NCBI GenBank assembly: GCA_021784755.1
Contig: JAJYHM010000040.1
Span: 27,762 to 91,761, forward strand
Source: Pseudomonadota bacterium
Lineage (GTDB): Bacteria > Pseudomonadota > Gammaproteobacteria > Acidiferrobacterales > Acidiferrobacteraceae
Direction of reading: 5' to 3'
DNA: 64,000 nt
Shown: positions 55,469-64,000 of the stretch, one piece after another
How the letters are laid out: each line of letters starts with the position of its first letter
Position numbering within the stretch: position 1 is the stretch's first letter
Program-made: the position numbers and the translations under genes
The notes under the pieces: model-generated
What the model was told of the DNA's origin: nothing
Database searches by the model: none
What the model saw: only the letters and a program-made list of their open reading frames with translations

Positions 55469-56577
55469 CAGGGGGAGTTTCGTGTTTCGGCCCGGAAGAG
55501 TCCAAGCACGGCCGAATACTGGTAGAGATGGTTCGTCTCGTCGAGCGGACCGATTTCGCCGTTCCCATAGACCCCGATGATCGGAAGCCCCGGAAACCGG
55601 TGCGTCAGGAGATCGAGATCGCGATCCGTGTCGCCATAGAAGTGCGGGCCGCGCCCGGTGCAGGGGAATAATAACCCAAAATCCGGAGGGGCTTTGAGCC
55701 CGAGCGCGGTCCGATCTATGGTGGCGCGCATATCCCTTTCCGCCGCCAAGGTATCGCGCATGGCCCAGAAAAGGCGTTCGCCCCGCGTCAGGCGTTGCGC
55801 AAAGGTGATGGATTGATCGCTCATATTGGCGGCCACGATATGGTTCAGTCGGTAGCGTCCTTCCTTGATGGCGGTGGCGGGGTCGCCAAAGGTGACGCCG
55901 CCCATGATGAGATGCAAGGGGATCCGCTCCATCTCGCGCACACCGATCGGCAGCGCCTGGACCAGGACGTTCAGCGCCGGGTAGTGGCCGAGTTTCAGGA
56001 CGTCAAAGTCGTGCACCTCCGCTACTTCGATCGGTGACGTGAGTGCACGCACCCCTTGCGAGGCCCCGAGGTTGCCGACCAGGCCGCGCAGGGCCACTTC
56101 CGCGCGGCCCTCGCGCCGGACCTGTCCGCCGGTCCAGACGCGAAAGGGGCCGCGGCCCAGGACGTCCCCGGCCACCGCGCCCACGCGCCGCGAACCGACA
56201 TCGAGCCAGTCGGCGGCGAGGTCGCCTGGCGCGACGAGGCTCAGAAGGACATCCTCGTCGTTCTTTTGGGCGTGGTCGAGAAAGGCCGGCCCCCCGAATA
56301 CCATGGCCGCAGCCGCTGGCGCGTCGATGATCCACTCCTCGTCGGTTAAGAGCCCCGCGGCCGTGCAGCCCGCGATCTGCGTGCAACCGGCCGCTCGCGC
56401 CGCCGCGCGTAGCGCGGGTGTCGGGTTGTCTGCGAAGTGGTGGGTCAGAAAAAGGATGACCGAGCGGGCGCTCCCTAGGCGGGCTCGCGCGAGCGCCCGG
56501 GAGACCGCCGTCGCGGCAAGCTCCGGCTGGGCCCGCGGGCCGCGCCCGAGGCCTGTGGCGACCCTGTTACTGTCCAT
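55468..56577 (-). CDS. FIST domain protein
   Basis: A 369-residue protein with FIST N- and C-terminal domains: CTQIAGCTAAGLLTDEEW in the first part, and LLFPCTGRGPHFYGDTDRDLDLL and PIIGVYGNGEIGP in the second. FIST domains are thought to bind small ligands such as amino acids in signalling. The gene lacks a strong ribosome site and its start lies 103 bases inside the end of nth, so it is probably coupled to nth translation. Confidence 0.85.
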   Translation of the reverse strand: MDSNRVATGLGRGPRAQPELAATAVSRALARARLGSARSVILFLTHHFADNPTPALRAAARAAGCTQIAGCTAAGLLTDEEWIIDAPAAAAMVFGGPAFLDHAQKNDEDVLLSLVAPGDLAADWLDVGSRRVGAVAGDVLGRGPFRVWTGGQVRREGRAEVALRGLVGNLGASQGVRALTSPIEVAEVHDFDVLKLGHYPALNVLVQALPIGVREMERIPLHLIMGGVTFGDPATAIKEGRYRLNHIVAANMSDQSITFAQRLTRGERLFWAMRDTLAAERDMRATIDRTALGLKAPPDFGLLFPCTGRGPHFYGDTDRDLDLLTHRFPGLPIIGVYGNGEIGPLDETNHLYQYSAVLGLFRAETRNSP

Positions 56578-57209
56578 GGCGGTACTTTATCCCGATAAGT
56601 GCACAAATCAAAGAGAACGCAGCGCTCGCACTCGGGCCTGCGCGCCTTGCAGACGTAACGCCCGTGGAGGATCAACCAATGATGGGCGTCGGCCCGAAAG
56701 CGGTCCGGTACGACACGCGAGAGGCGATCCTCGACCGCCCGCACGGTCGGCCCCGGGGCGAGGCCAAGCCGATTGGCGACGCGAAAGATGTGGGTGTCCA
56801 CTGCGATCACGGGCTCGCCGAAGGCGGTATTCAAGATGACGTTCGCGGTCTTGCGGCCCACACCCGGTAGGGCCTCAAGGGCTGCGCGCTCGCGGGGAAC
56901 GTGCCCGGCGTGGTCGCGGACCAGGATTTCGCACGTCTGGCGGATATGGCGGGCCTTGGTGTGGTAAAGGCCGATGCTGGCGATGAAGGCCTTCAATTCG
57001 CCTTCACTGAGACACAGCATAGTCCGCGCGTCCGGGGCGGCCTTGAAGAGCGGCCCCGTGGCCTTATTGACAGCCCGGTCCGTCGACTGCGCTGACAGCA
57101 GCACGGCGATCAGGAGCTGAAAGGGGCTCCCGTAGCAGAGCTCGGTCGTAGGGTGCGGGTTGCTCTCCCGCAAGCGTTCGAAGACCGCCTCGCGGTCCGC
57201 GGCCGGCAT
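56475..57209 (-). CDS. nth: Endonuclease III
   Basis: A 244-residue DNA glycosylase/AP lyase that removes oxidised pyrimidines. The helix-hairpin-helix LPGVGRKTANVILN contains the catalytic Lys, VDTHIFRVANRLGL the catalytic Asp, and CKARRPECERCVLFDLC the 4Fe-4S cluster (C-x6-C-x2-C-x5-C). E. coli Nth ends just after the cluster; here a basic tail of about 35 residues continues into the FIST gene. The ATG at 57209 is used; a TTG at 57248 lies inside the upstream gene. Confidence 0.94.
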   Translation of the reverse strand: MPAADREAVFERLRESNPHPTTELCYGSPFQLLIAVLLSAQSTDRAVNKATGPLFKAAPDARTMLCLSEGELKAFIASIGLYHTKARHIRQTCEILVRDHAGHVPRERAALEALPGVGRKTANVILNTAFGEPVIAVDTHIFRVANRLGLAPGPTVRAVEDRLSRVVPDRFRADAHHWLILHGRYVCKARRPECERCVLFDLCTYRDKVPPWTVTGSPQASGAARGPSRSLPRRRSPGRSREPA

Positions 57210-57225
57210 CCGGACCCGCGGCGCC

Positions 57226-57642
57226 TTAGACGTGCCGGTAGCGGCCAACGTCCGGCGGGGCCTCGCGAGGCGCCTTCTCGCGTTCGGTGAGCAGCGCTTT
57301 CAACATTGCCTCGTAGTCGTGTTCGAGCCTATGGGACTGCTCCTCGCTGAGCTTGGGGAAGATCACGTTGGCGATGAAGCCGCCGAGATCGGCCAGGGCG
57401 GTCGCCCATTTGTAGCCATGGAGATGGAAATTGGATTCGGCGTGTTGGCCGAAGGGGTAATGCTGGAAATCGACTGCGCGCGTCACTTTGAGGTCCGGAT
57501 CCTGGTCGACCATGGACTTGGCGAAGTCGTACCACCACCGATAATAGCGTTCCTGGAGTTCCAGGCTCAATTGGTTCTTCTCGAAAAAGGCAAAGGCACT
57601 GATGCGATTGGCCTTGCCACCGAAGGGGTAATGTCCGGACAT
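57226..57642 (-). CDS. Uncharacterised protein rich in aromatic residues
   Basis: A 138-residue soluble protein that I do not recognise. It is rich in Tyr, Trp, Phe and His (LQERYYRWWYDFAKSMV, FQHYPFGQHAESNFHLHGYKW), with no Cys, no signal peptide and no membrane segment. Codon usage and its place between the RnfB-like gene and nth indicate a real gene. The stop lies 17 bases before the nth ATG. The conserved-looking histidines may bind metal or haem, which is speculation. Confidence 0.75.
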   Translation of the reverse strand: MSGHYPFGGKANRISAFAFFEKNQLSLELQERYYRWWYDFAKSMVDQDPDLKVTRAVDFQHYPFGQHAESNFHLHGYKWATALADLGGFIANVIFPKLSEEQSHRLEHDYEAMLKALLTEREKAPREAPPDVGRYRHV

Positions 57643-57668
57643 GAGGGTTCCTCGTGATACGGTCGACG

Positions 57669-58313
57669 CTATTCGCCGCGCGCTATTCTACGGTCGCGCG
57701 TGGGGCCTTGCCAACCGCGTTCGCGGCGCGCCTGCTCGAGGGCTTCGCGGATCTCCCGGCGTTTGCGCTCGCGGTCGGCATGTACCGATGACCGCCGTTG
57801 GGGGGCGCGGGCCCGTCGGCTCTTGCGGTAAGCGCGCAGACGCGCCCGTCGGGCCTCTTCTTGCGAACGATCCGGCCAGGGCCCGTGTGGCGGATCCTTG
57901 TGGGTGTGGATCGCGAAGCAGTCCACGGGGCAGGGGGCGAGGCAGAGCAGACAGCCTGTGCACTCCGTGGCCACGACGGCGTGCAGCAGCCCCGGCGCGC
58001 CGACGATGGCATCCACGGGGCAGGCGGGGAGGCAGCGGGCACAGCCTATGCAGGCCCTGGGGTCTATGGCGACCAGGACCCGCGGGGCCGGCCGCCGCTC
58101 ACCCTCCCATGCGTGCGCCTCGCGGCCCAAAAGCGCGGCCAGGGCAAGGCGCGTCACGTCGCCGCCGGGCGGGCAACGGTTGATATCCGTGCCCCCCGCA
58201 AGGAGCGTCTCGGCATAGGGGCGACAGCCGTCGAAGCCGCAGAGTCGACATTGGGTCTGGGGCAGGAGGGCCATGACGGCCGCGAGCGGGACGGGACGGG
58301 TGCTGCTGGTCAT
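57669..58313 (-). CDS. RnfB-like soluble Fe-S electron carrier
   Basis: A 214-residue iron-sulfur protein. An N-terminal 4Fe-4S (ASKHA-type) domain has CRLCGFDGCRPYAE and CPPGG. Two ferredoxin clusters follow: CIGCARCLPACPVDAI and CTGCLLCLAPCPVDCF. A basic tail of about 60 residues ends the protein. It resembles RnfB, but the N-terminal membrane helix is missing and no other Rnf subunit is adjacent. Orphan RnfB-like genes next to nth are frequent. The electron partner is unknown. The ATG at 58313 starts the conserved part. Confidence 0.85.
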   Translation of the reverse strand: MTSSTRPVPLAAVMALLPQTQCRLCGFDGCRPYAETLLAGGTDINRCPPGGDVTRLALAALLGREAHAWEGERRPAPRVLVAIDPRACIGCARCLPACPVDAIVGAPGLLHAVVATECTGCLLCLAPCPVDCFAIHTHKDPPHGPWPDRSQEEARRARLRAYRKSRRARAPQRRSSVHADRERKRREIREALEQARRERGWQGPTRDRRIARGE

Positions 58314-58374
58314 GACGCGAGTCTGCCGGGCGCGGAGGCGAGGCGCAAGCCGCCCGGAGAGGTCTTGAGGCTGT

Positions 58375-58941
58375 TTACGAATCGCAGGCAAGCGCCTGCG
58401 CTCGCGAGCGGCACTGCGGGCACCGTCCGCACGGCGCACGCCGCCCGAGCAGGCAGCTGTAGGTCGCCGCGTAATCGACCCCGAGGGCGCGGCCGCGCGC
58501 GACCACCTCCGCCTTGCTCAAGTCGCGGTAAGGGGTCTCGAAGGCAAGCCCGAGCGCCGCCAGGGTGTCTGCGAGCGCCGCAATGAACGGCGGCGCGCCC
58601 TCGCGGTGTTCTTGATCGTCGCGTTGTAGACCGAGCAGCACACCGCGCGCCTTCAGGGCCAGCGCTTGGTTGGCGGCGAGGCTTACGGCCAGGAGATTGC
58701 GGGCCGGAAGCGGCACATGGGGTTTCCATGCCCCCGGGGGCGCCAGTGCCCCCAAGCCCTTGAGCGCCAGGGTCGTGAGCGGTGTACCGGTACGTTCACA
58801 GAGGGCGATCGCGACGGCCCGCTCCGCGCGTGCGGCGCGTTGGCCGTAGTCGATGAACAAGGCGCGCAGGTCGCCTGACCCGCACCGCTCGTGGAGCAGG
58901 GTCGCGCTTTCGATTCCGCCGCTCAGAAGAAGGATGGACAT
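58375..58941 (-). CDS. QueC-like 7-cyano-7-deazaguanine synthase
   Basis: A 188-residue protein of the PP-loop ATPase superfamily. The PP-loop reads SGGIESATLL, with Glu in the position of the usual Asp (SGGxDS). ALFIDYGQRAARAE and ETPYRDLSKAEVVARGRALGV match QueC, and the zinc site CLLGRRAPCGRCPQC is complete. It is shorter than typical QueC (about 220-230 residues). The enzyme would make preQ0 for queuosine or archaeosine-like DNA/RNA bases. No other que genes are in the window. Confidence 0.75.
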   Translation of the reverse strand: MSILLLSGGIESATLLHERCGSGDLRALFIDYGQRAARAERAVAIALCERTGTPLTTLALKGLGALAPPGAWKPHVPLPARNLLAVSLAANQALALKARGVLLGLQRDDQEHREGAPPFIAALADTLAALGLAFETPYRDLSKAEVVARGRALGVDYAATYSCLLGRRAPCGRCPQCRSRAQALACDS

Positions 58942-59050
58942 GGGCCTCCGAAGGCTTTCGCGTCACGGCGCGATCCGTCGGCCGCGGCGCCCGTGGCCCC
59001 GGCGTTCCGTCCCCGGGGCATTCCCACTTTCGTCTTGGCGCAAGGACGCG

Positions 59051-62000
59051 TCAAGCCGGGGTGCCCCGCGCGCGAGCCTGGTCGCGCCAGCGCAGGGCGC
59101 GATAGACGCTCGGGATGACGATCAGATTGAGCGCGGTAGAGGTCACGAGGCCACCGAGTACGACAAAGGCCAGCGGCCGCTCGAGCTCCTTCCCGACCGG
59201 TGATCCCCACAGCAGCGGCAATAAGCCCAGGGCGGGCGCGATCGATGTCATCAGGATGGGTATGAGGCGGTCAAGCGTACCTTCCCTTACCACCTCGTCG
59301 ACTGACCGACCGTCGGTCTCAAGTGTCTTGTAGTGACTTATGAGGATGATCCCGTTGCGCGCGGTGATCCCAAAGAGTGCGATGAACCCGATGACGGCGG
59401 CGGTGCTCAACGTGGATCCGGTAAGCAGGAGCGCTGCGACTCCCCCGACCATGGCCAGCGGTAGATTGACGAGCACGAGCAAAGCGTCGCGAAGCGAGCC
59501 GAAGGCCTTCTGAAGGAGCAGTGCGGAGACGATGATTGCGAGCAGACCGAGGCGCCATAGGGTCGTATTCGCGCGCTCCTGACTGCGGAAGGTGCCGCCG
59601 TAGCGTACGAAGTAGGCGCGCGGTAGGGCGACCTTGGCCATACGCGTCTCGACTTCGTGGACAACCGAAGACAGGGCCCTTCCGGCCACGTCGAAGGTGA
59701 GCAGCAGGACGCGATGCCCGTGCGCCCGCCGGATCTCGAAGGGTACCGGGCGTACTTGGACTGACGCGAGCTCTGCGAGCGGCACGACGGCATGTGGGCC
59801 GAGGGCCGGGGCGTCCACGGGCAGCCGGCGCAGGACGCGTGCGGAGCGCCGTGCGCCGTGGGCGACCCGCAGGGTGATCGCAAATCGCCGCGGGCCGTGG
59901 AGGACGTGACCGATCGGTGTGTCGTTCAGGTAGAGATTGACGTCCCGTAGCAACCGACCTGCGGACACGCCGTAATGGGCATCGCGCCCACGCCTAGGCG
60001 TGATGACGATCTCGGGGACGCGGATCTGCTGCTCCAGATGGAGATCGACGACGCCCGGAATGGGCACGATCACCCGGCTTGCGGCCTTGCCGATGCTATA
60101 AAGGCGACGCAGATGTGGCCCGTAGATCTTGACGGCCATGTCCGCCGGTACGCCCGATTCCACGTCGTCGATGCGATGGGCAATGAATTCGCCGAGATTG
60201 AAGGCGGCTCCGGGGATCGTCGCAAGCCGGCGTCGGATTTCGCCGAGCAGGACATGTGGTGATTGCGGACCGCGGTGAAAGTCGATGCGGAGATCGAATT
60301 CGGAGTTGTTCGGGGTGTTGGCCCCCGGTGTGAGCGTCCCGGCGCCGGCGCGCTGGTCGACCGACACGATCTGGGGGAAGGCTGCGAGATCGCGCCGAAC
60401 GACTGCGCCAAGACGCATCGATTCTTGCCAGGAGGTCCCGGGAAGGGTAGTCATGATGAGTATGTAATTGCCCTCATGGAAAGGCGGCAGGAATGAGCGG
60501 CCGAGGTGCGCGAGGCTCGCTCCGGCCGCCAGGATCGCAACGAGCGCAAGCATCGCGATAGTCCGTGTCCATGGCAGAATACGTTCCAGGAGGCGCAGGT
60601 AATGACGCTTGAGGAAGCGGACTAGGCCCGTTTCGCGCTCGGCGCCGGGCTCCCTCTGACCGAAGCGACTGAAGAGCAAGGAACAAAGGGCTGGCACCAG
60701 GGTCACCGACACGATAAGCGAGGCGAGCATGGTAGCCAGATACGATATACCGAGGGGCGAAAAGATCCGTCCAGGTATGCCGTGCATGAAGAAGACCGGT
60801 AGAAACACCAGGATGACAATCGCCGTGGCATAGACGATGGAGTTCAATACCTCGCGCATGGCATGGAGGATGAGACTATTGGTCTCCTCTTCACCCGACC
60901 GCTCGTGGGCCAGGCGCAAACGACGGACGATGTTCTCGACGGTAATGATCCCGTTGTCGACGACCTCGCCTATGGCGACCGCAAGCCCCCCAAGTGTCAT
61001 GGCGTTGACGCCCGCGTGAAAGGCGTAAAGGATCAAGGCCCCGAGCGCGAATGAGGCCGGTAAGGCGACAAAGGTCGCGAGCGAGGCCCGCCAATTCGCT
61101 AGGAACACGAGCAGCACGAGGATGACGATGAGCGCGCCCTGCCAGAGCGCGGTCCAGAGGTTGTGGATCGCGGCCTTTATGAAGGTCGACTGCCGGAAGA
61201 TATGGGTGTTCATCGTGACGCCAGGCGGGAGCGCGCGCCGCGCCGCACGCAGGATATCCAGCACGTGCCGGGTGGTCGTGATGGTGCCGGCGCCGTAAGC
61301 CTTGTACACAGTCCCGACCACCGCGGGCGCCTGGCCCAAGGCCGCGGCGCCCAGGCGTATGGCGTGCCAGCGACGCACCCGGGCGACCTGGGCTACGGTT
61401 ATGGGGAGGCCGTCGCGCATCGCGACCAGGGTATGGCGCAAGCGTGAAAGCGCGTCGCCCTCATGGAGTCGGCCGGCCGCCGATACGATCAACTGCTGTC
61501 CGGGTGTCTCTACGAGACCGCCCGGCAGATCCCGGCTTACGCCGCGCACGGCGCGTGCCACATCGCCCACGCTGATCCGATAGGCCTGCATGGCGGTAGG
61601 GTCGAGCGCGATCTGGTATTGCGTGACGGCGCCGCCTATGTCGGCGACGTCGGCCACCCCGCCCACCGAAAGGAGTCGGGGGCGGATCACCCAATCGGCC
61701 AGGGTGCGCAGCTCTTGAGCGGGCAGGACTGGGCTTGTGAGCGAGTATTTGACGAGCCATCCGATGGCCGATGTGAGCGGGAAGATCTCCGGCCCATCGA
61801 CGCCCGTAGGCAGTCGTGACTGCAGGTTCTGGAGCCGTTCGGCGATCAGCTGGCGATCATGGTAGATATTGGTGCCGGCGTGAAAGACCACCGTCACGAG
61901 CGACACCCCAAGCGTGGTCTTCGAGCGGACCACGCGTATCCCCATCGTGCCGCTCACCGCGGTCTCGATCGGGTAGGTGACGAGCGCCTCCATGTCACGC

Positions 62001-62173
62001 GGCGCCATGCCAGGCAGGGTGGCGCCTATGACCACGCGCGGTGTGGCGAAGGTTGGAAAGACGTTTATGGGCATGCTGCGCCAGGCAAGCAGGGCCGCCC
62101 CGGCGAGAATGGCATACACCCCGAGGACGAGGACGCGGCTGCGCAGTGACAGGCGGATCAGAAAGTCGAACAT
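59051..62173 (-). CDS. Heavy-metal-efflux RND pump (CzcA/CusA type)
   Basis: A 1040-residue inner-membrane proton-driven antiporter with 12 membrane segments in the usual 1+5 arrangement and two large periplasmic loops. The opening LIRLSLRSRVLVLGVYAILAGAALLAWRSMPINVFPTF is typical of HME-RND proteins. In TM4 the proton-relay segment reads AIGEVVDNGIITVENI, where many relatives have two adjacent acids. It forms an operon with the adaptor and outer-membrane channel (TGATG overlap). The metal is not determinable; Cu/Ag, Zn/Co/Cd or Ni are possible. Confidence 0.9.
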   Translation of the reverse strand: MFDFLIRLSLRSRVLVLGVYAILAGAALLAWRSMPINVFPTFATPRVVIGATLPGMAPRDMEALVTYPIETAVSGTMGIRVVRSKTTLGVSLVTVVFHAGTNIYHDRQLIAERLQNLQSRLPTGVDGPEIFPLTSAIGWLVKYSLTSPVLPAQELRTLADWVIRPRLLSVGGVADVADIGGAVTQYQIALDPTAMQAYRISVGDVARAVRGVSRDLPGGLVETPGQQLIVSAAGRLHEGDALSRLRHTLVAMRDGLPITVAQVARVRRWHAIRLGAAALGQAPAVVGTVYKAYGAGTITTTRHVLDILRAARRALPPGVTMNTHIFRQSTFIKAAIHNLWTALWQGALIVILVLLVFLANWRASLATFVALPASFALGALILYAFHAGVNAMTLGGLAVAIGEVVDNGIITVENIVRRLRLAHERSGEEETNSLILHAMREVLNSIVYATAIVILVFLPVFFMHGIPGRIFSPLGISYLATMLASLIVSVTLVPALCSLLFSRFGQREPGAERETGLVRFLKRHYLRLLERILPWTRTIAMLALVAILAAGASLAHLGRSFLPPFHEGNYILIMTTLPGTSWQESMRLGAVVRRDLAAFPQIVSVDQRAGAGTLTPGANTPNNSEFDLRIDFHRGPQSPHVLLGEIRRRLATIPGAAFNLGEFIAHRIDDVESGVPADMAVKIYGPHLRRLYSIGKAASRVIVPIPGVVDLHLEQQIRVPEIVITPRRGRDAHYGVSAGRLLRDVNLYLNDTPIGHVLHGPRRFAITLRVAHGARRSARVLRRLPVDAPALGPHAVVPLAELASVQVRPVPFEIRRAHGHRVLLLTFDVAGRALSSVVHEVETRMAKVALPRAYFVRYGGTFRSQERANTTLWRLGLLAIIVSALLLQKAFGSLRDALLVLVNLPLAMVGGVAALLLTGSTLSTAAVIGFIALFGITARNGIILISHYKTLETDGRSVDEVVREGTLDRLIPILMTSIAPALGLLPLLWGSPVGKELERPLAFVVLGGLVTSTALNLIVIPSVYRALRWRDQARARGTPA

Positions 62174-63075
62174 CAGCTGTCCGCCCTGAGTTTGCCGCCG
62201 GTCCACCACAGCGTATAGAGCTCAGTGTTGCCTTGCGTGACGACGCGCGCGCCGGCTTTAAGTCCTGAGACCCCGCAATAGCCGTGTTCGCATAGACCTA
62301 CTCCTATGGGCGTGTAGCGAAAACGGCCGGGGGCCGCCGCGACGAACACAGCGGTTTGGCCGTTTGCCTCCACGATGGCCGCCCTCGGTACGGCTACGGC
62401 GCGGGCGATCCCGACAGTTATGCGTGCGCGGGCAAAGAGCGCGGGTTTCAGTGTCGGGGGCGTAGCGGCAAGCGAGAGCCATATCGTCTGTGCGCCGCGG
62501 CGCGGATCGATGCGCGGGGCCATCATGACGACGCGCCCCCGCAGGGGCGTGGCGACCCCGAGTGCGCGGATACTCGCCTTTTGTCCCAAACGGATGGATG
62601 CGATGTCCTTCTGATAGACATAGGCCTTGAGCCAGAGCCGGTCGGGTTTGATCAGATAGTAGAGGGCAGTACCGGGACCCACCGCCTCGCCCAGGATCGC
62701 GGGCCTCGTGTCCACGACCCCGCTCATGGGGGCATGGACGAGAACGCTTGCCGGTGGATTTCCCACGAGCAGGGATTGTATGCGCGCAAGCGGCGTGCCC
62801 CGATGCACGTGGCTCCCTATGGTGGCGTAAAGGGCAGTCACGCGACCCCGGATCCGCGGTGTCACCACGGCCTTCGCGCCCGGAGGCAAGGTCAATGCGC
62901 CGTAGAAGGTTCGATGGGCGCGGAGCGTACGCACGCGCGCCGGGGCAAGCCTTGGAGCGAGCGCCTGCATGTTCGCGGGACTCAGTTGGACCACGGGAGA
63001 GCGGTGGGCGAGAGCGGGAACGGTGGTGAGGGTGAGCGCCAGTATGGCGGTCGCCCCGATAGGGGTCTTTATCAT
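62173..63075 (-). CDS. RND periplasmic adaptor (membrane fusion protein)
   Basis: A 300-residue HlyD/CusB-like protein with a signal peptide (MIKTPIGATAILALTLTTVPALA). A lipoyl/barrel-sandwich region (VVTPRIRGRVTALYATIGSHVHRGTPLARI) and a beta-barrel follow. It is compact: the helical hairpin between the lipoyl halves is very short. It links the RND pump to the TolC-like channel. Its ATG overlaps the upstream stop (ATGA). Confidence 0.88.
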   Translation of the reverse strand: MIKTPIGATAILALTLTTVPALAHRSPVVQLSPANMQALAPRLAPARVRTLRAHRTFYGALTLPPGAKAVVTPRIRGRVTALYATIGSHVHRGTPLARIQSLLVGNPPASVLVHAPMSGVVDTRPAILGEAVGPGTALYYLIKPDRLWLKAYVYQKDIASIRLGQKASIRALGVATPLRGRVVMMAPRIDPRRGAQTIWLSLAATPPTLKPALFARARITVGIARAVAVPRAAIVEANGQTAVFVAAAPGRFRYTPIGVGLCEHGYCGVSGLKAGARVVTQGNTELYTLWWTGGKLRADS

Positions 63076-64000
63076 GGTGTCTCCTTGGGTCCGCCCAGGG
63101 CGATGCGCAGGGCGGTACGAGCGTCCGCTGTCGCGGCGCTCGTTTTAAGCCACGCCGCGGTCAGGGTGAGTTGGTTCGTGAATACCGCAAGCGCGCTTGC
63201 TGTGTGTACCTGACCCAATCTCAGGCCTTGCAGTGCCAACGCCGCCGCGCCCCGTGCTTGCTTGCGCAGATCAGCAAGGCGGCGCTCGCGCGTCTGCAGA
63301 CGTTGAAGCATGAAGAGGTCGCGGGCGACGGCGTGGCGGATGCGCCAGCGCAGCGCCTGCAGGCGCGCGCGCGCCTGAACGACCTGTGCTACGGCCGCGG
63401 ATCGATTACCTTGGTTACGGTTCCAGAAGGGTAAGGGCAGCGAGGCGCTCAATTCTATGGATCGATCGATGGGTTGCGGTGGTACGCCACGCAGGACTTG
63501 GCGATCGAGCGCGACACCTGCGCCTATCGTCATCCACCCCAGCCGCCGGGCGTGTTGGTAGCGGCGCACGGATTGGCGGTAGCGGCGTTCGCTCGCTGCC
63601 AAGCGAAGGTCCGGACGGCGCGCCAAGGCCGCGATTGGTGCAAGTGCCGCGGCCGGCGGCTGCCAGCGCGAGGGTTTGGGAGGTGACCAGTCATGGCGCG
63701 GGCGGTAACCTACCAGGGCGACGAGTTTGGCTTTCGCTGCGTGCCGCCGTGAGCGCCATGTGCTCTCCAAAAGACGTGCCTGAGCCTGGAGGAGGCGGGT
63801 GCTACTCACCCCGAGAGGCGATATCTGAGCGGCATGCGCCCGCGCCAAGACCAGCCGCACCAAGACGCGGTCCCGGGCGACCAATTCCTTGGCCACCGTC
63901 ACAGCGGCAATAGCGCTACTCCAGCGCGCATAGGCGCGCGCGACTCTCCCGCGTAGCTGCCAGGCCTGCACCTCGAACGCGTCCTGGGCGCGACGTAACC
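63072..64000 (-). CDS. TolC-like outer-membrane efflux protein (5' part outside window)
   Basis: At least 309 residues, with the N-terminus beyond the window edge: the frame stays open to position 64000, reading ...LRRAQDAFEVQAWQLRG. Long amphipathic helices rich in Arg, Ala and Gln, the motif LARRPDLRLAASERRY and SLPLPFWNRNQGNRSAA identify the CzcC/OEP family. It is the first gene seen of an efflux operon followed by adaptor and pump. Confidence 0.85.
   Translation of the reverse strand, partial: LRRAQDAFEVQAWQLRGRVARAYARWSSAIAAVTVAKELVARDRVLVRLVLARAHAAQISPLGVSSTRLLQAQARLLESTWRSRRHAAKAKLVALVGYRPRHDWSPPKPSRWQPPAAALAPIAALARRPDLRLAASERRYRQSVRRYQHARRLGWMTIGAGVALDRQVLRGVPPQPIDRSIELSASLPLPFWNRNQGNRSAAVAQVVQARARLQALRWRIRHAVARDLFMLQRLQTRERRLADLRKQARGAAALALQGLRLGQVHTASALAVFTNQLTLTAAWLKTSAATADARTALRIALGGPKETP

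Overview
This is a GC-rich, gene-dense chromosomal window from a proteobacterium, probably a gammaproteobacterium. The evidence is an intact parE-parC pair, long-form PurL, EttA, an ArgF/ArgD/ArgG arginine set, RnfB next to Nth, and dapA followed by a BamC-like lipoprotein. Several genes suggest a chemolithotroph from metal-rich or sulfur-rich surroundings: an ArsR-ArsI-ArsB arsenic operon, an HME-RND metal efflux system, an LbpA-like lipoyl protein next to a lipoate ligase, and a carbonic anhydrase/COS-hydrolase-like protein. An Acidiferrobacter-like sulfur or iron oxidiser would fit, but that is inference. I see no tRNA, rRNA, CRISPR array, prophage or complete insertion sequence.

Layout. 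0.1-4.2 kb: ArfB, a GNAT acetyltransferase, the beta-carbonic-anhydrase-like enzyme, a zinc ribbon protein and a sigma-54 activator. 4.2-7.6 kb (minus): pilB, pilD and coaE, without pilC. 7.7-15.4 kb (plus): rubrerythrin, a CCG-type Fe-S oxidoreductase, an EncFtn-like ferritin and DUF3501, running directly into parE, parC and truA. 15.4-17.7 kb: arsR-arsI-arsB with a strong dyad operator and probably a leaderless transcript. 17.7-19.6 kb (minus): Bcp and a PIN-PhoH ATPase. 20.3-26.7 kb: a 1360-residue soluble hybrid kinase carrying six almost identical 92-residue HAMP-type repeats, followed by a REC-PAS-kinase-REC partner. 26.9-32.2 kb: dapA, a truncated BamC-like lipoprotein and purL. 32.2-36.7 kb: lipoate ligase, an FNR-type regulator, an LbpA-like lipoyl carrier, two hemerythrins, a thioredoxin-fold protein, DUF488 and a CopD-like membrane protein. 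36.6-40.2 kb (minus): EttA and an Atm1-like ABC exporter. 40.4-51.3 kb: a secreted DLH-fold pseudoenzyme, argF/argD, an M17 aminopeptidase, pdhA, pdhB, a fused E2-E3 protein and argG. 51.3-58.9 kb: a sensor kinase behind a textbook sigma-54 promoter, two acetyltransferase-fold proteins, DUF1841, FIST, nth, an unknown protein, a soluble RnfB-like ferredoxin and a QueC-like protein. 59-64 kb (minus): an RND pump, its adaptor and a TolC-like channel that runs off the window.

The most notable signal is a local regulon at 33-36.7 kb. The Crp/Fnr-family protein carries the E-x-x-S-R recognition signature of FNR. Two FNR-type boxes (TTGAT-N4-ATCAA and a one-mismatch version) lie beside it, each about 42 bp upstream of a predicted start. 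One is in front of the lipoyl carrier and the other lies between a hemerythrin and the thioredoxin/DUF488/CopD operon. The first hemerythrin in this block has no usual start codon where its conserved N-terminus needs one; a near-perfect Shine-Dalgarno sequence precedes an ATA codon.
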